NCBI RefSeq assembly: GCF_004011505.1
Contig: NZ_SAUN01000001.1
Span: forward strand, 8,459,501-8,523,500
DNA from: Nonomuraea polychroma
GTDB lineage: Bacteria > Actinomycetota > Actinomycetes > Streptosporangiales > Streptosporangiaceae
Reading direction: 5' to 3'
DNA: 64,000 nucleotides
Shown: positions 42,355 through 50,625 of the stretch, one piece after another
Numbering within the stretch: the stretch's first letter is position 1
Layout: every line of letters begins with the position of its first letter
Position numbers and translations under genes: made by a program
Notes under the pieces: model-generated
The model's input: only the letters and a program-made list of their open reading frames with translations
What the model was told of the DNA's origin: nothing
Databases searched by the model: none

Positions 42355-43007
42355 GCCTCGCCAGGGCGTACGATGCCGGACTCGTACGCCAGAACCACCG
42401 CCTGCACACGATCGCGCAGGCCCAGCTTGCGCAGGATCTGGGCGACATGGCTGCGGACCGTGGCCTCCCCGACACCGGCCTCGGCGGCGATCTCCCGGTT
42501 GGACAGCCCACGCGCCAGCAGGAGCAGCACCTCGCGCTCGCGCTCGGTGAGGGTGTCCAGCTCCGGCGGCGGAACCAGCACTGGCCGCGCGGCGAAGGAA
42601 GCGATCAGCCGCATGGTCACGGCAGGATCGATGAGGCCGTCGCCGGCCGCCGCGACCCGTATCGCCTCAACGAGATGCTCGGGCGGCGAGCTCTTCAGCA
42701 GGAACCCGTTGACGCCAGTACGCAGCGCCTGGTGCAGGTTCTCGTCGCTGCCGAACGTCGTCAGCATCACGATCCTGGGCGGCGCAGGCTCGGCGAGCAG
42801 CGTACGGGCGGCCTCCAAACCGTCGGCGACCGGCATCGCCAGGTCAAGCAGCAGCACGTCCGGACGCTCGCGCCGGGTGACGGCGATGGCCTCGCTCCCG
42901 TCAGCCGCCTCACCGACCACCTCGATGCCGTCCGCGTTCTCCGCGACCAGCCGCAAGCCCGCTCTGATCATGGCGTGGTCGTCGGCGATGACCACCCTGA
43001 TCGTCAT
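42351..43007 (-). CDS. Response regulator, NarL/LuxR family
   Basis: A 218-residue regulator. The receiver domain has acidic pair D9-D10 in VVIADDHAMIRAG, phospho-acceptor D55 in VLLLDLAMP, and the switch Thr in VMLTTFG with Lys in LLKSS. The C-terminal LuxR helix-turn-helix is LTEREREVLLLLARGLSNRE, then GVGEATVRSHVAQILRKLGL. It is first in the operon with the sensor kinase and probably the membrane protein at 40295. It will bind DNA as a dimer after phosphorylation. Confidence 0.93.
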   Translation of the reverse strand: MTIRVVIADDHAMIRAGLRLVAENADGIEVVGEAADGSEAIAVTRRERPDVLLLDLAMPVADGLEAARTLLAEPAPPRIVMLTTFGSDENLHQALRTGVNGFLLKSSPPEHLVEAIRVAAAGDGLIDPAVTMRLIASFAARPVLVPPPELDTLTEREREVLLLLARGLSNREIAAEAGVGEATVRSHVAQILRKLGLRDRVQAVVLAYESGIVRPGEA

Positions 43008-43206
43008 TGGGGGTTCCGCGTATCTGCGAGCACGGGCCCGACCTTATCCGCCCAGGAACGTGACCACTACGGCCGTAACGCGGAGCCGTTCGTGCCCGGT
43101 CCCCGCCGCTCGGCGGAGCCCTCCTCCGCTTCACGGCTGGCGCCGGTGTGCGACCACCGCAGCCGGACGGGCTCAGGTTCTCCGCCGCCGGGCAGGTGCT
43201 CGACGG

Positions 43207-43452
43207 TCAGCCGAGATAACGGTGCCCCTCTATGAGCGGCAGTTCGATGGCGTGCTGGATCCAGGCTGCAAGGTGGGTCAGCTTGGGTTGCAGTCGGTCC
43301 CAGGCCATCGCGGTCGCCGTGCCGTATCGAGTGGTGAGTGGTGGTCTGCTGATCAGGTTCGCCCCAAGTGCCGCCGGGAAGTTCTCCCCGGCGGCGGAGA
43401 AGGGCTGGACAAGAGTGTAAGCGGCCATCAGAAAGTCCTGGTCAGCGGACAT
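43207..43452 (-). CDS. Small hypothetical protein
   Basis: An 81-residue frame from ATG 43452 with plausible codon use: SADQDFLMAAYTLVQPFSAA, then NFPAALGANLISRPPLTTRY and THLAAWIQHAIELPLIEGHR. It looks protein-like, but no family is recognised. Its start lies inside the left inverted repeat of the LRR element, so the element may have cut its promoter. It could also be a 5'-truncated remnant. Confidence 0.4.
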   Translation of the reverse strand: MSADQDFLMAAYTLVQPFSAAGENFPAALGANLISRPPLTTRYGTATAMAWDRLQPKLTHLAAWIQHAIELPLIEGHRYLG

Positions 43453-45127
43453 CTGCGTCCAGGCGGACGGACATAGGGGTCCCGGCTGGCGGACATCGAA
43501 AATCCAGGTCGATGGCCAGGTCAATCTCTCGATCTTGCCTGTGTGTCCCGGTACGACTCCCTCCTCGCCGAGGTTTGAGTGGTGGATCCGGTCTACGCGT
43601 GGGGGACGCTCGGGGATGCTCTCACGTTGCAGCGCGCGTAGGGTGTCGCGTGATGATCACACGACCACATGAGCCGCCTTACATCACGGCCTTGCGGCCC
43701 AAGTTAGCGACAACGTCGGAAGCGCGGGCATGGCAAGCCGTACGAGAGCTGGCCCGGCATCCGGCGCCCGCCGGTCAGGCGCGTACGGCGCTGACTCTGG
43801 CCGGCCAGTTCGCGGCCAAGCTGACCTCGCCGCACACCGACAAGCTGCTGAAGCTGTGGCCGGAGTCGACCGATCCCGAGGTATTCGCGGAGTTGGTGCT
43901 GGCGCCCGCGTTCGTGCGGGAAGGGCGTACTGAGCTGACGTTGATCAAGGTCGCTTCGGTCCCGGGCCTGCGCCACTTGACCGCTCTGCGCTCCCTGCGC
44001 TTCGAACGCTGCCGGAACCTGTCCGACCTCTCCGAGCTCGCCGGGCTGACTGGCCTGACGGAACTCGACATGAGCGGCTGCGTGTCGGTCGCCGACGTGG
44101 GGCCGCTGGCCGGTTTGACCGCGTTGAGCAGCCTCGACCTGCAAGGCTGCTTCCTGGTGTCGGACATCTCCCCGCTGATGAGGCTGCACGAGCTGCGTAC
44201 CCTGAGCCTCATGGGAACCTCGGTGGCGAGCCTCGACGGCATCGCGGAGGGCATGCCCCGGCTGGAGGACCTCAACCTGCAGTCCTGCCGCTCTCTCCGG
44301 GACATCGCGCCCTTGTCGGGCCTGCAGCATCTGACCGCGTTGTGGCTCAGCGGCAGCCCGAACTTGAACGGTCTCGACGGCTTGGGCCACCACCCGCATT
44401 TGACCTCGCTCGGCGCACCGACGTGCCCGCTCACCGATCTGGGCGCGCTGTCCCGCCTGCCGGCGCTAACCGAGATCACCATCTTCAAGCGTAACCGGCT
44501 CACCTCGCTGAACGGGCTCGAAGGGCATCCGTCGATCAGAGAGGTCCATCTGGTCGAGACCGAACGTCTTAAGGACTATTCCGCCCTGGCCGCCATGCCC
44601 GTCCTTCGCGAGCTGAGCCTCCACCGGCTGCATCACCTGGCCGATTTGTCCGCCTTCAGCGGCCTGGCACACCTGGAGCGGCTCATTATCCACCAGGGCC
44701 AGCGGCTGCGCAGCCTGGGCGCAATCGAGCTTCCGGCGCTGCGCTCCTTGAGCCTGTACGACTGCGAGTCCCTGACGGATCTCGGCGACTTGTCTGGACT
44801 GCCGGCGCTGTCCAAGGTCTTGATCCAGGGCTGTCCGAAGCTACCCGCCACCACAGCCGCCGACCTCATGGCCTCGGGCATCGAGGCGCACCAGCGCTGA
44901 ACGGGAAGCCGCTACCCAGGCCGAGACCGACCGGCTGCGCGAGCAGATCGCCGAGCTGTCGAGCCATCGCACCCAGACGCTCGCCGCTCAAACTGAGCCG
45001 GACGAAAGCTCACGGAACATCCTCTGACCATCCACCAGGATTCCACCTGGCCACCAATCTGGAATTTCGATGGCCGCCAGCCTGGATCAGGCTGGCCGCC
45101 CATCAGGAGAATTCCCTGTCCGCTCAC
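43441..45127. mobile_element. Candidate IS-like element: LRR gene between imperfect inverted repeats
   Basis: Left end 43441-43526 and right end 45039-45127 are imperfect inverted repeats. The outer ends read GT(C/G)AGCGGACA, and the inner ends share GGCTGGCGG(A/C)CATCGAAA and then TGGCCAGGT. Each end contains internal GGC-CCA/TGGCC sub-repeats like those of actinobacterial IS21-type elements. Between them lie the LRR gene and a short coiled fragment (TDRLREQIAELSSHR, about 44930) but no transposase. It could be a non-autonomous element or two solitary IS scars. Confidence 0.5.
43653..44900 (+). CDS. Leucine-rich-repeat protein
   Basis: A 415-residue protein with an N-terminal helical part of about 95 residues and then 13-14 leucine-rich repeats of 22-25 residues, for example LTGLTELDMSGCVSVADVGP and LTALSSLDLQGCFLVSDISP. 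The LxxLDLxGCxxxxDLxPL pattern is close to the Cys-containing and bacterial SDS22-like LRR types. No signal peptide, membrane helix or enzymatic domain is visible, so it should be a cytoplasmic protein-binding scaffold. ATG 43653 is preferred over GTG 43650 (AGGGTG upstream). It is the only substantial gene between the inverted repeats, suggesting it travelled as cargo. Confidence 0.82.
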   Translation: MITRPHEPPYITALRPKLATTSEARAWQAVRELARHPAPAGQARTALTLAGQFAAKLTSPHTDKLLKLWPESTDPEVFAELVLAPAFVREGRTELTLIKVASVPGLRHLTALRSLRFERCRNLSDLSELAGLTGLTELDMSGCVSVADVGPLAGLTALSSLDLQGCFLVSDISPLMRLHELRTLSLMGTSVASLDGIAEGMPRLEDLNLQSCRSLRDIAPLSGLQHLTALWLSGSPNLNGLDGLGHHPHLTSLGAPTCPLTDLGALSRLPALTEITIFKRNRLTSLNGLEGHPSIREVHLVETERLKDYSALAAMPVLRELSLHRLHHLADLSAFSGLAHLERLIIHQGQRLRSLGAIELPALRSLSLYDCESLTDLGDLSGLPALSKVLIQGCPKLPATTAADLMASGIEAHQR

Positions 45128-45142
45128 ACAAGAGCTCGTCGA

Positions 45143-45908
45143 TCACCATTCGTCGGTGATGAGGTGCTTGGGCGGGGCCGTAATCTTGAGGGGTTTTCCC
45201 CATCCTCGATAGATGATGTTCATCGTCATGGTGTCGGCCTCACCGCCCTCCGTAGTGAACCTCATGATGGCGTGGAAACGTCGGGGCAGGTTGTCTGGGC
45301 CCACCCAGAGTTTCCAGGTGATCGGTCCGTGCCACGAGCCGCCCTCTTCCTCTGCCCCGAAGGTCATCCCGGCCTGTCTCATACCAAGCTCGGGAACCGT
45401 CACCGTGCCGCTGTGGAGGGTCGTCCTGACTCCCTCGAAAGTTCCGCCGTCGGCGCTGGTCGCACCGTGAGAGGCGTCCAGCTTGAGGAAGCCTGGGTTG
45501 ATCCCGTTGATCAGGTCCTCTCCCCAGATGACCCCGGCATAGTTCCGCCCGTAGGTCCATTTCCCCACCGTCGACGGCGACTTCCAGACGTACTTGCCGT
45601 TCTTGGCACGCACGTAGCCCTGTGAGTAGAACTCCCGGCCGATGCTGATTTCCCGGGACCGGCCTGTCTCCCCTGTCTCCTGGGAGATCGTCGTGGTGTC
45701 GGCGGCGTAACGCCTGAAGCCCTGAAGCGGTATGCACCAGACACCTTGATGTCCCAGACAGCCGGGGCCCGCCGCGTCGCTTGACGGAGAAGCGCACGCT
45801 GCTCTTCTTCGCGAACTGCTTCTTGATTGCCCTGACGACGGAGTCGAGAGAGCCCGATTCGGGGGCCGCGTGAACGGCGCCGCCGGGAATATGCCCAGCG
45901 CTCGTCAT
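45143..45908 (-). pseudogene. Frameshifted exported (lipo)protein of LppX/LolA-like shape
   Basis: The minus strand gives AAPESGSLDSVVRAIKKQFA, then VRFSVKRRGGP, a frameshift, AVWDIKVSGAYRF, a second frameshift, then RRYAADTTTISQETGETGRS and an intact 156-codon frame to the stop (KYVWKSPSTVGKWTYGRNYA, then LWVGPDNLPRRFHAIMRF). The pattern matches exported beta-rich proteins of about 250 residues. The second break is an exact 8-base tandem duplication, CCTGAAGC at 45713-45720 and 45721-45728; removing one copy restores the frame. The N-terminus also lacks a proper signal peptide. Confidence 0.75.
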
Positions 45909-46100
45909 CCGGCTGCCGCATTTACCGACTGCTGGAAGTCCACACCACCCAGGAACTGGACCGCATCATGACCCCTCGCCCCGCAAGCAGCCCAGGCGCG
46001 CCTCGCACCCAGCTACACCTAATGGCATGAGCGGAAACGTTCACCGGGTTGGTGTGTGTGGCTTCCCGAAGCGGAGGTTCGCTTTCTTGCAGCAGCTCAT

Positions 46101-46649
46101 TCAGACCGGCACTTCAAATATGAGCTCGAGGCCGTCCACCTCGTCCCACTGCTCTCCGACCTCAACGAAGCCGAATCCGGAGATCGTGGACAGGGACGCG
46201 GTGTTCTCGGGGCTGATCGTCACCCGTGCAGTCGTGACTCCCGATTCGGCTGCGGCCCGACGCATCAACTCGGTCAACATCGTCCTGGCGTACCCCTGAC
46301 GACGATAGCCGGGAGCCACCGAATAACCGATCTCCACCATGCCCGTCTCGTCCGGCGGCCCGTGGAACCCGGCATACCCCACCACGACGCCTTCGGGCTC
46401 GGCCACTACGGCCCGGGTGAGCCACCCCGCGCTACCCGGATCCGAGGCCAGCTGATTGATCCGATACCGCCAGACCCACTTCGCCTGATCGGTGAGGAAG
46501 TACTCCGTGAGCTCGACTCCTGCCTCGACACTGGCCCGGGCAAGATCGTCGTCTAGCAAGGCGGTCATGGCCGTGCTCGTCAGATCGACAAATCTCACTG
46601 ACTTCAGTCCGGTAGGGGCTGGGGGCAGGCGTCTGGACTCATCTGTCAC
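46101..46649 (-). CDS. GNAT-family N-acetyltransferase
   Basis: A GNAT enzyme of about 182 residues. VGYAGFHGPPDETGMVEIGY and SVAPGYRRQGYARTMLTELM form motif A with the acetyl-CoA loop (R-R-Q-G-Y-A), and ISPENTASLSTISGFGFVEV is motif B; the RimJ/RimL-like type. I take GTG 46649 because the frame upstream (to 46754) reads as unrelated Arg/Pro-rich sequence. No strong ribosome site is visible. Isolated on its strand; substrate unknown. Confidence 0.82.
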   Translation of the reverse strand: MTDESRRLPPAPTGLKSVRFVDLTSTAMTALLDDDLARASVEAGVELTEYFLTDQAKWVWRYRINQLASDPGSAGWLTRAVVAEPEGVVVGYAGFHGPPDETGMVEIGYSVAPGYRRQGYARTMLTELMRRAAAESGVTTARVTISPENTASLSTISGFGFVEVGEQWDEVDGLELIFEVPV

Positions 46650-47216
46650 AGCGCAGATGCTCGCGGAACGCCCTGGGCCGTGTCCAACGGGTTTCGGAGC
46701 AGTCGATGTCCAACCAGGCTCACGTCGCGACCTCAATGCCCTCGCTCGACCCACGACCCGGTGAACCTAATCTCCTTCAGCGACTCGTCGGGACCGTAAC
46801 TCCGAGCCGCGGTCACGACGCTCGCTTCGCGTTTCGCTGCCGCCCTCACGGACCAACGCTGACAGCGATGTCTCCCGGCATACCCACCCTGCAGGGGTGT
46901 CTCTGGCATACCGGCCGCAACACGAATGATCCACATTTTGTTCCATTCGCGTTGACAACAGCCTTATTCCGACCGATGCTTTCATCGCTGCGCGCCCATC
47001 TTTTGACCACCATGCCCAATATTTGGGCATTCCGGGAGAAGTTCACGCCGTGTCCGCGATGCATTGCCTGAAACCCGAGGCCGGACCTGCCGCCGCCTTA
47101 GTAAGGAGCCTCATGGAGGGTGGCGCGGGCCCGGGAGCCACCAAGGAGAGAGGCGTCGCACGGTGCCGTAACGGCACGCCGGCCTGCCCTTCACCGCCGA
47201 TCGGAGCGAGCGCGCG
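46650..47216. other. Spacer upstream of the ATPase/P450 operon
   Basis: About 570 bases without a recognised gene and less GC-rich at 46900-47050. A weak promoter candidate for the downstream operon is TTGACA at 46952-46957 with GATGCT 17 bases later. This would give a long leader of about 230 bases. Confidence 0.35.
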
Positions 47217-47789
47217 ATGACCGTCGTCACCGACCTCACGAGCAGGCGGCTTTCCGGCTGGTGCGATCTGCCCTGCTCCCCGATCGCGTCATCAATCGCC
47301 CGCCGCTGGGTGTCGGCGATGCTCGCCTCCTGGGATCTGCCTCTCTGCGCCGCCAATGAGGCGACGATCATCGAGCTGACCAGCGAGTTGGTCACGAACG
47401 CGGTCCAACACGCGGCCCCTCCCGCTCGGGGATCCTCCGACATAAGGATCAACGTGCGGGTGGGGGACACCACGGTCTGGCTGGCGGTCTGCGACTCCGA
47501 TCCCACCCTCCCCACGCAGCGAGCCCCTGACTTCCTCGCCGAAAGCGGGCGTGGGCTGTTCCTGGTGGAGGCGCAGGCCGACCAGTGGGGCGCCGTCCAG
47601 CACGAAGCCGGCAAGTACGTCTGGTTCAGCCTGGAGTGCCTCGGCGATGCCCGACGGGCGGGCGAGGTGCCGACTGGCAGGACATTCGCTGAGCGTTCCC
47701 CATCCGGCGCCACGAACACGAAGGAGAATCCCCCATGTCCCCCGTCGTCCTTCCTCACGACGTCCACGGCTCCGGGCCGCACCGCGTAA
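47217..47789 (+). CDS. RsbW-like ATP-binding protein (HATPase_c_2)
   Basis: A 190-residue protein with the serine-kinase/anti-sigma-like GHKL fold. N-box ATIIELTSELVTNAVQHA, G1 VCDSDPTLP (short form) and G2 ESGRGLFLVEAQADQWGA are visible; GRGL is the ATP lid motif of this group. The C-terminal 50 residues lack homology and overlap the next gene by 55 bases in another frame. Streptomycetes carry dozens of such orphan ATPases; most are presumed to regulate sigma or anti-sigma partners. It is first in a cluster with a hydrolase, a P450 and an IclR regulator. Confidence 0.82.
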   Translation: MTVVTDLTSRRLSGWCDLPCSPIASSIARRWVSAMLASWDLPLCAANEATIIELTSELVTNAVQHAAPPARGSSDIRINVRVGDTTVWLAVCDSDPTLPTQRAPDFLAESGRGLFLVEAQADQWGAVQHEAGKYVWFSLECLGDARRAGEVPTGRTFAERSPSGATNTKENPPCPPSSFLTTSTAPGRTA

Positions 47790-48499
47790 TCGCGTTGCAC
47801 GGCTGGTTCGGAGACCGCGGCTCCTTCAGGAAGATCCAGCCCTACCTGGACGGCGACGCCTTCACCTACGCCTTCCCCGACTACCGGGGGTACGGCGAGG
47901 CCCGCGACCTCACCGGCGAGTACACCCTCGCCGAGATCGCCGCCGACGTGACGGCACTCGCCGACAAGCTGGGCTGGGAGACCTTCTCCCTGGTTGGTCA
48001 CTCCATGGGCGGCACGGCGATGCAGCGGGTGATGCTGGACGCGCCCGGCCGGGTCCGCAAGCTCGTCGGCATCTCTCCGGTGCCGGCCTCCGGCGTGCCG
48101 TTCGACGAGCAGGGCTGGGCGTTGTTCTCCGGCTCCGCCGAGGAGCCCGCCAACCGTCGTGCGATCATCGATCTCACCACCGGCAACCGGCTTCCGGGCA
48201 CATGGCTCGATGAGATGGTGGACAACTCGCTGCGGAACTCCACGGTGACCGCCTACCGGGCCTACCTGGACGCCTGGGCGCGCACCGACTTCCACACCGA
48301 GGTGGCCGGCGCCGCCACGCCCGTGCTCGTCATCGCCGGTGAGCACGACCCCGCACTTTCCGCCGATGTCATGCGGGGTACGTGGCTGCAGTGGTACCCG
48401 AACGCCGAGCTGCTGACATTCGCGGACGCCGGCCACTACGCGATGGATGAGACACCGTTGGCCCTGGTGTCCGCCATCGAACGTTTCCTGTCCGCCTGA
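47735..48499 (+). CDS. Alpha/beta-hydrolase
   Basis: A 254-residue alpha/beta-hydrolase. HRVIALHGWFGDRGSF carries the oxyanion HG motif, FSLVGHSMGGTAMQ the nucleophile elbow with Ser, VLVIAGEHDPALS the acid Asp, and FADAGHYAMDE the catalytic His. The cap is short (about residues 125-190). ATG 47735 follows AAGGAGAATCCCCC, and the gene starts within the end of the ATPase frame. The P450 start is 15 bases after its stop, so the genes are one transcript. Possible esterase, lactonase or epoxide hydrolase. Confidence 0.88.
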   Translation: MSPVVLPHDVHGSGPHRVIALHGWFGDRGSFRKIQPYLDGDAFTYAFPDYRGYGEARDLTGEYTLAEIAADVTALADKLGWETFSLVGHSMGGTAMQRVMLDAPGRVRKLVGISPVPASGVPFDEQGWALFSGSAEEPANRRAIIDLTTGNRLPGTWLDEMVDNSLRNSTVTAYRAYLDAWARTDFHTEVAGAATPVLVIAGEHDPALSADVMRGTWLQWYPNAELLTFADAGHYAMDETPLALVSAIERFLSA

Positions 48500-48514
48500 C
48501 GATCTCCAGATGGG

Positions 48515-49795
48515 ATGTCCATGATCGACATGAATACGACGGTCAACGTGTTCGACCCGCGTATCTACGCACAAGGCATCCCGCATGAGACGTACCGCTG
48601 GCTGCGCGACCACGACCCCGTGCACTGGCACGAGGAGCACGAGGTCGGTGACTGGCCGGCAGGGCCCGGGTTCTGGGCGGTGACCCGCCACGCGGACGTC
48701 GTACGCGTGCTGCGCACGCCGATGGAGTACAGCTCCTGGCTCGGCGCCACCCAGATCCGTGACCCGGACCCCGCCGACCTGTCGTTCATCCGGCGCACGA
48801 TGCTCAACCTCGATCCGCCGGACCACGGCCGGCTCCGGCGGATAGTCTCCGGCGTGTTCACCGCCAGGCGCATCGAGCGCTTCAGGACCGGCATCGCGGC
48901 ACGGGCGCGCCTGCTCGTCGACGAGATCGCCGAGCGAGGCGAGTGCGACCTGCCGGTGGACGTGACCGACGACTACCCGATCCACAACCTCGCCGATCTC
49001 CTCGGCATCCCCTCCGCCGATCGCGGCCAGATCCTGGAGTGGACCAACCGCGTGATCGGCTACCAGGATCCCGACCACGCGACCGTCGTACGCGGCCCGG
49101 ACGGCAAGCCGGTCAATCCGCGATCCCCGGCCATGCTCAGCGACATGTTCGAGTACGCTCACTCCCTCGCCGCCTACAAGCGCCGGAACCCGGCAACCGA
49201 CGTCATGACCGCGCTCGCCACGGCGGAGGTGGACGGGCAGCGTCTCACCGATCCCGAACTCTCGATGTTCTTCTTTCTCCTGGTCATCGCGGGCAACGAC
49301 ACGGTGCGTTCGGCCCTGCCCGGCGGGATGCTCGCCTTGCTCGACCATCCAGACCAGCATCGTCGGCTGCTCGATCAGCCTGAGCTCCTCGACTCGGCCA
49401 TCGAGGAGATGCTGCGCTGGCATCCCCCCGTCCTCAGCTTCCGACGTACAGCAGTACGCGACACCGTCCTGGCCGGACAGGCCATCGCCGCGGGCGACAA
49501 GGTCGTCGTCTTTCACGGTGCCGCCAACTTCGACGAGCGGCAGTTCCCCGACCCGATGCGGTTCGACATCGCACGCCGGCCCAATGACCACATCTCATTC
49601 GGAAACGGCCCGCACGTGTGCCTCGGCTCCCATTTCGCCCGGCTGCAACTCCGCGCGTTCTACCGCGAACTTCTTTGGCGGCTGCCCGACGTCGAGCTCG
49701 CCGGACCACCTGTCCGGCTGGTGTCGAACTTCATCGGCGGCATCAAGCACCTGCCCGTACGCTACACACCCGTACCTCGCCAAGGCGTCCGATGA
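48515..49795 (+). CDS. Cytochrome P450
   Basis: A 426-residue soluble bacterial P450. I-helix VIAGNDTVRSA (about 257-267) has Asn-Asp-Thr at the oxygen-activation site in place of the common Glu/Asp-Thr pair. The K-helix ExxR is EEMLRW (297-302), and the heme loop FGNGPHVCLGSHFAR carries ligand Cys369. The HGRLRR motif binds a heme propionate. It resembles steroid, fatty-acid or terpene CYP families (CYP124/125/142-like segments), but the substrate is unassigned. No ferredoxin gene is adjacent. ATG 48521 is an alternative start. Its stop overlaps the IclR ATG. Confidence 0.93.
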   Translation: MSMIDMNTTVNVFDPRIYAQGIPHETYRWLRDHDPVHWHEEHEVGDWPAGPGFWAVTRHADVVRVLRTPMEYSSWLGATQIRDPDPADLSFIRRTMLNLDPPDHGRLRRIVSGVFTARRIERFRTGIAARARLLVDEIAERGECDLPVDVTDDYPIHNLADLLGIPSADRGQILEWTNRVIGYQDPDHATVVRGPDGKPVNPRSPAMLSDMFEYAHSLAAYKRRNPATDVMTALATAEVDGQRLTDPELSMFFFLLVIAGNDTVRSALPGGMLALLDHPDQHRRLLDQPELLDSAIEEMLRWHPPVLSFRRTAVRDTVLAGQAIAAGDKVVVFHGAANFDERQFPDPMRFDIARRPNDHISFGNGPHVCLGSHFARLQLRAFYRELLWRLPDVELAGPPVRLVSNFIGGIKHLPVRYTPVPRQGVR

Positions 49796-50490
49796 CCGCG
49801 GAGCACCACAGCACGGCCGCCTCCATGGCGGGCTCGAAGACGATCGACACCGGACTGCGGCTCCTGGAGATCCTCAGGGACCACCCGGACGGTTTGACGA
49901 TCACCGAACTCGCGCAGTCGGCCGGGATCCATCGCAACGCCGTCTCCCGCCATCTGGCCGCCCTCGGCAACCACCGGCTGGTCGCACGGATCGGCACCCG
50001 CTTCACCCTCGGCCTCGGCATCGTCGAGCTCAACGCCGCCGTGCAGCACAGGCTCCGCAGCGCGGCCGCCTCCGCGCTCCAGATGCTGGCCGACACCTGC
50101 AACGCCACCGCTTTCATCACGGTGCTCGACATCGACGAGAGCCAGGCGGTCGTGCTCACCGTGGCCGAGCCGCGCGCCTCACAGATCCACGTCAGCTATC
50201 GCCCCGGTACCCGGCATCCCGCGAACCGCGGCGCCTCAGGGATCGCCATCCTGGCCGGCCGCCCGCCCCGCTCCGGGGAGCGCCCGGCGATAGCCGAGGC
50301 CCGCGTCTCCGGCTACTCGGTCACCGCGGGTGAGCTGCAGCCCGGGGCGTGGGGCGTCGCTGCCCCGATCACCACGCCCGGGCGCCCGGCCAACGCCAGC
50401 GTGGGCGTGGTCACCATCGGCGTGCGGGATGAGAGCACGATCGTCCCACTGGTGCTCAGCGCCGCGACCGAGATATCGCGGCTCCTCTAG
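49792..50490 (+). CDS. IclR-family regulator
   Basis: A 232-residue IclR-type regulator. The winged helix is GLRLLEILRDHPDGLTITEL and AQSAGIHRNAVSRHLAALGN. The effector domain (FTLGLGIVELNAAVQHRLRS, then RHPANRGASGIAILAG) is slightly shorter than the usual 250-residue family. ATG 49792 overlaps the P450 stop by 4 bases, so it is translationally coupled to the enzymes and probably autoregulates the operon. IclR proteins usually bind small aromatic, short acyl or lactone ligands, consistent with a catabolic operon. Confidence 0.88.
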   Translation: MTAEHHSTAASMAGSKTIDTGLRLLEILRDHPDGLTITELAQSAGIHRNAVSRHLAALGNHRLVARIGTRFTLGLGIVELNAAVQHRLRSAAASALQMLADTCNATAFITVLDIDESQAVVLTVAEPRASQIHVSYRPGTRHPANRGASGIAILAGRPPRSGERPAIAEARVSGYSVTAGELQPGAWGVAAPITTPGRPANASVGVVTIGVRDESTIVPLVLSAATEISRLL

Positions 50491-50625
50491 CGCGACAGGG
50501 CAGGCCACCTCGCCCCTGCACCTCCATTGAAGAGGACGCTCGGGTGAATGCGCCCTCCGATGGGACAGGGCCGGCACGTCACGCCGGCAGCGGCCCTGCG
50601 TTCAAGGGTGAGCCATGGGTGCGGG

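Noticed and set aside
43441..45127. A complete transposon with its own transposase
   Set aside because: No DDE or integrase motif is found between the inverted repeats; only a short coiled fragment beside the LRR gene.
45943..45984. IS end shared with 57546-57588
   Set aside because: The similarity is about 40 bases and reads as the same peptide (TTQELDR) in both places, so a shared gene fossil is more likely than an IS terminus.
47111..49591. Very long minus-strand open frame (over 800 codons) under the ATPase/hydrolase/P450 genes
   Set aside because: High GC at third codon positions removes stops on the opposite strand. The sequence is low-complexity Gly/Val/His/Arg with no domain, while the plus strand has clear P450 and hydrolase motifs.
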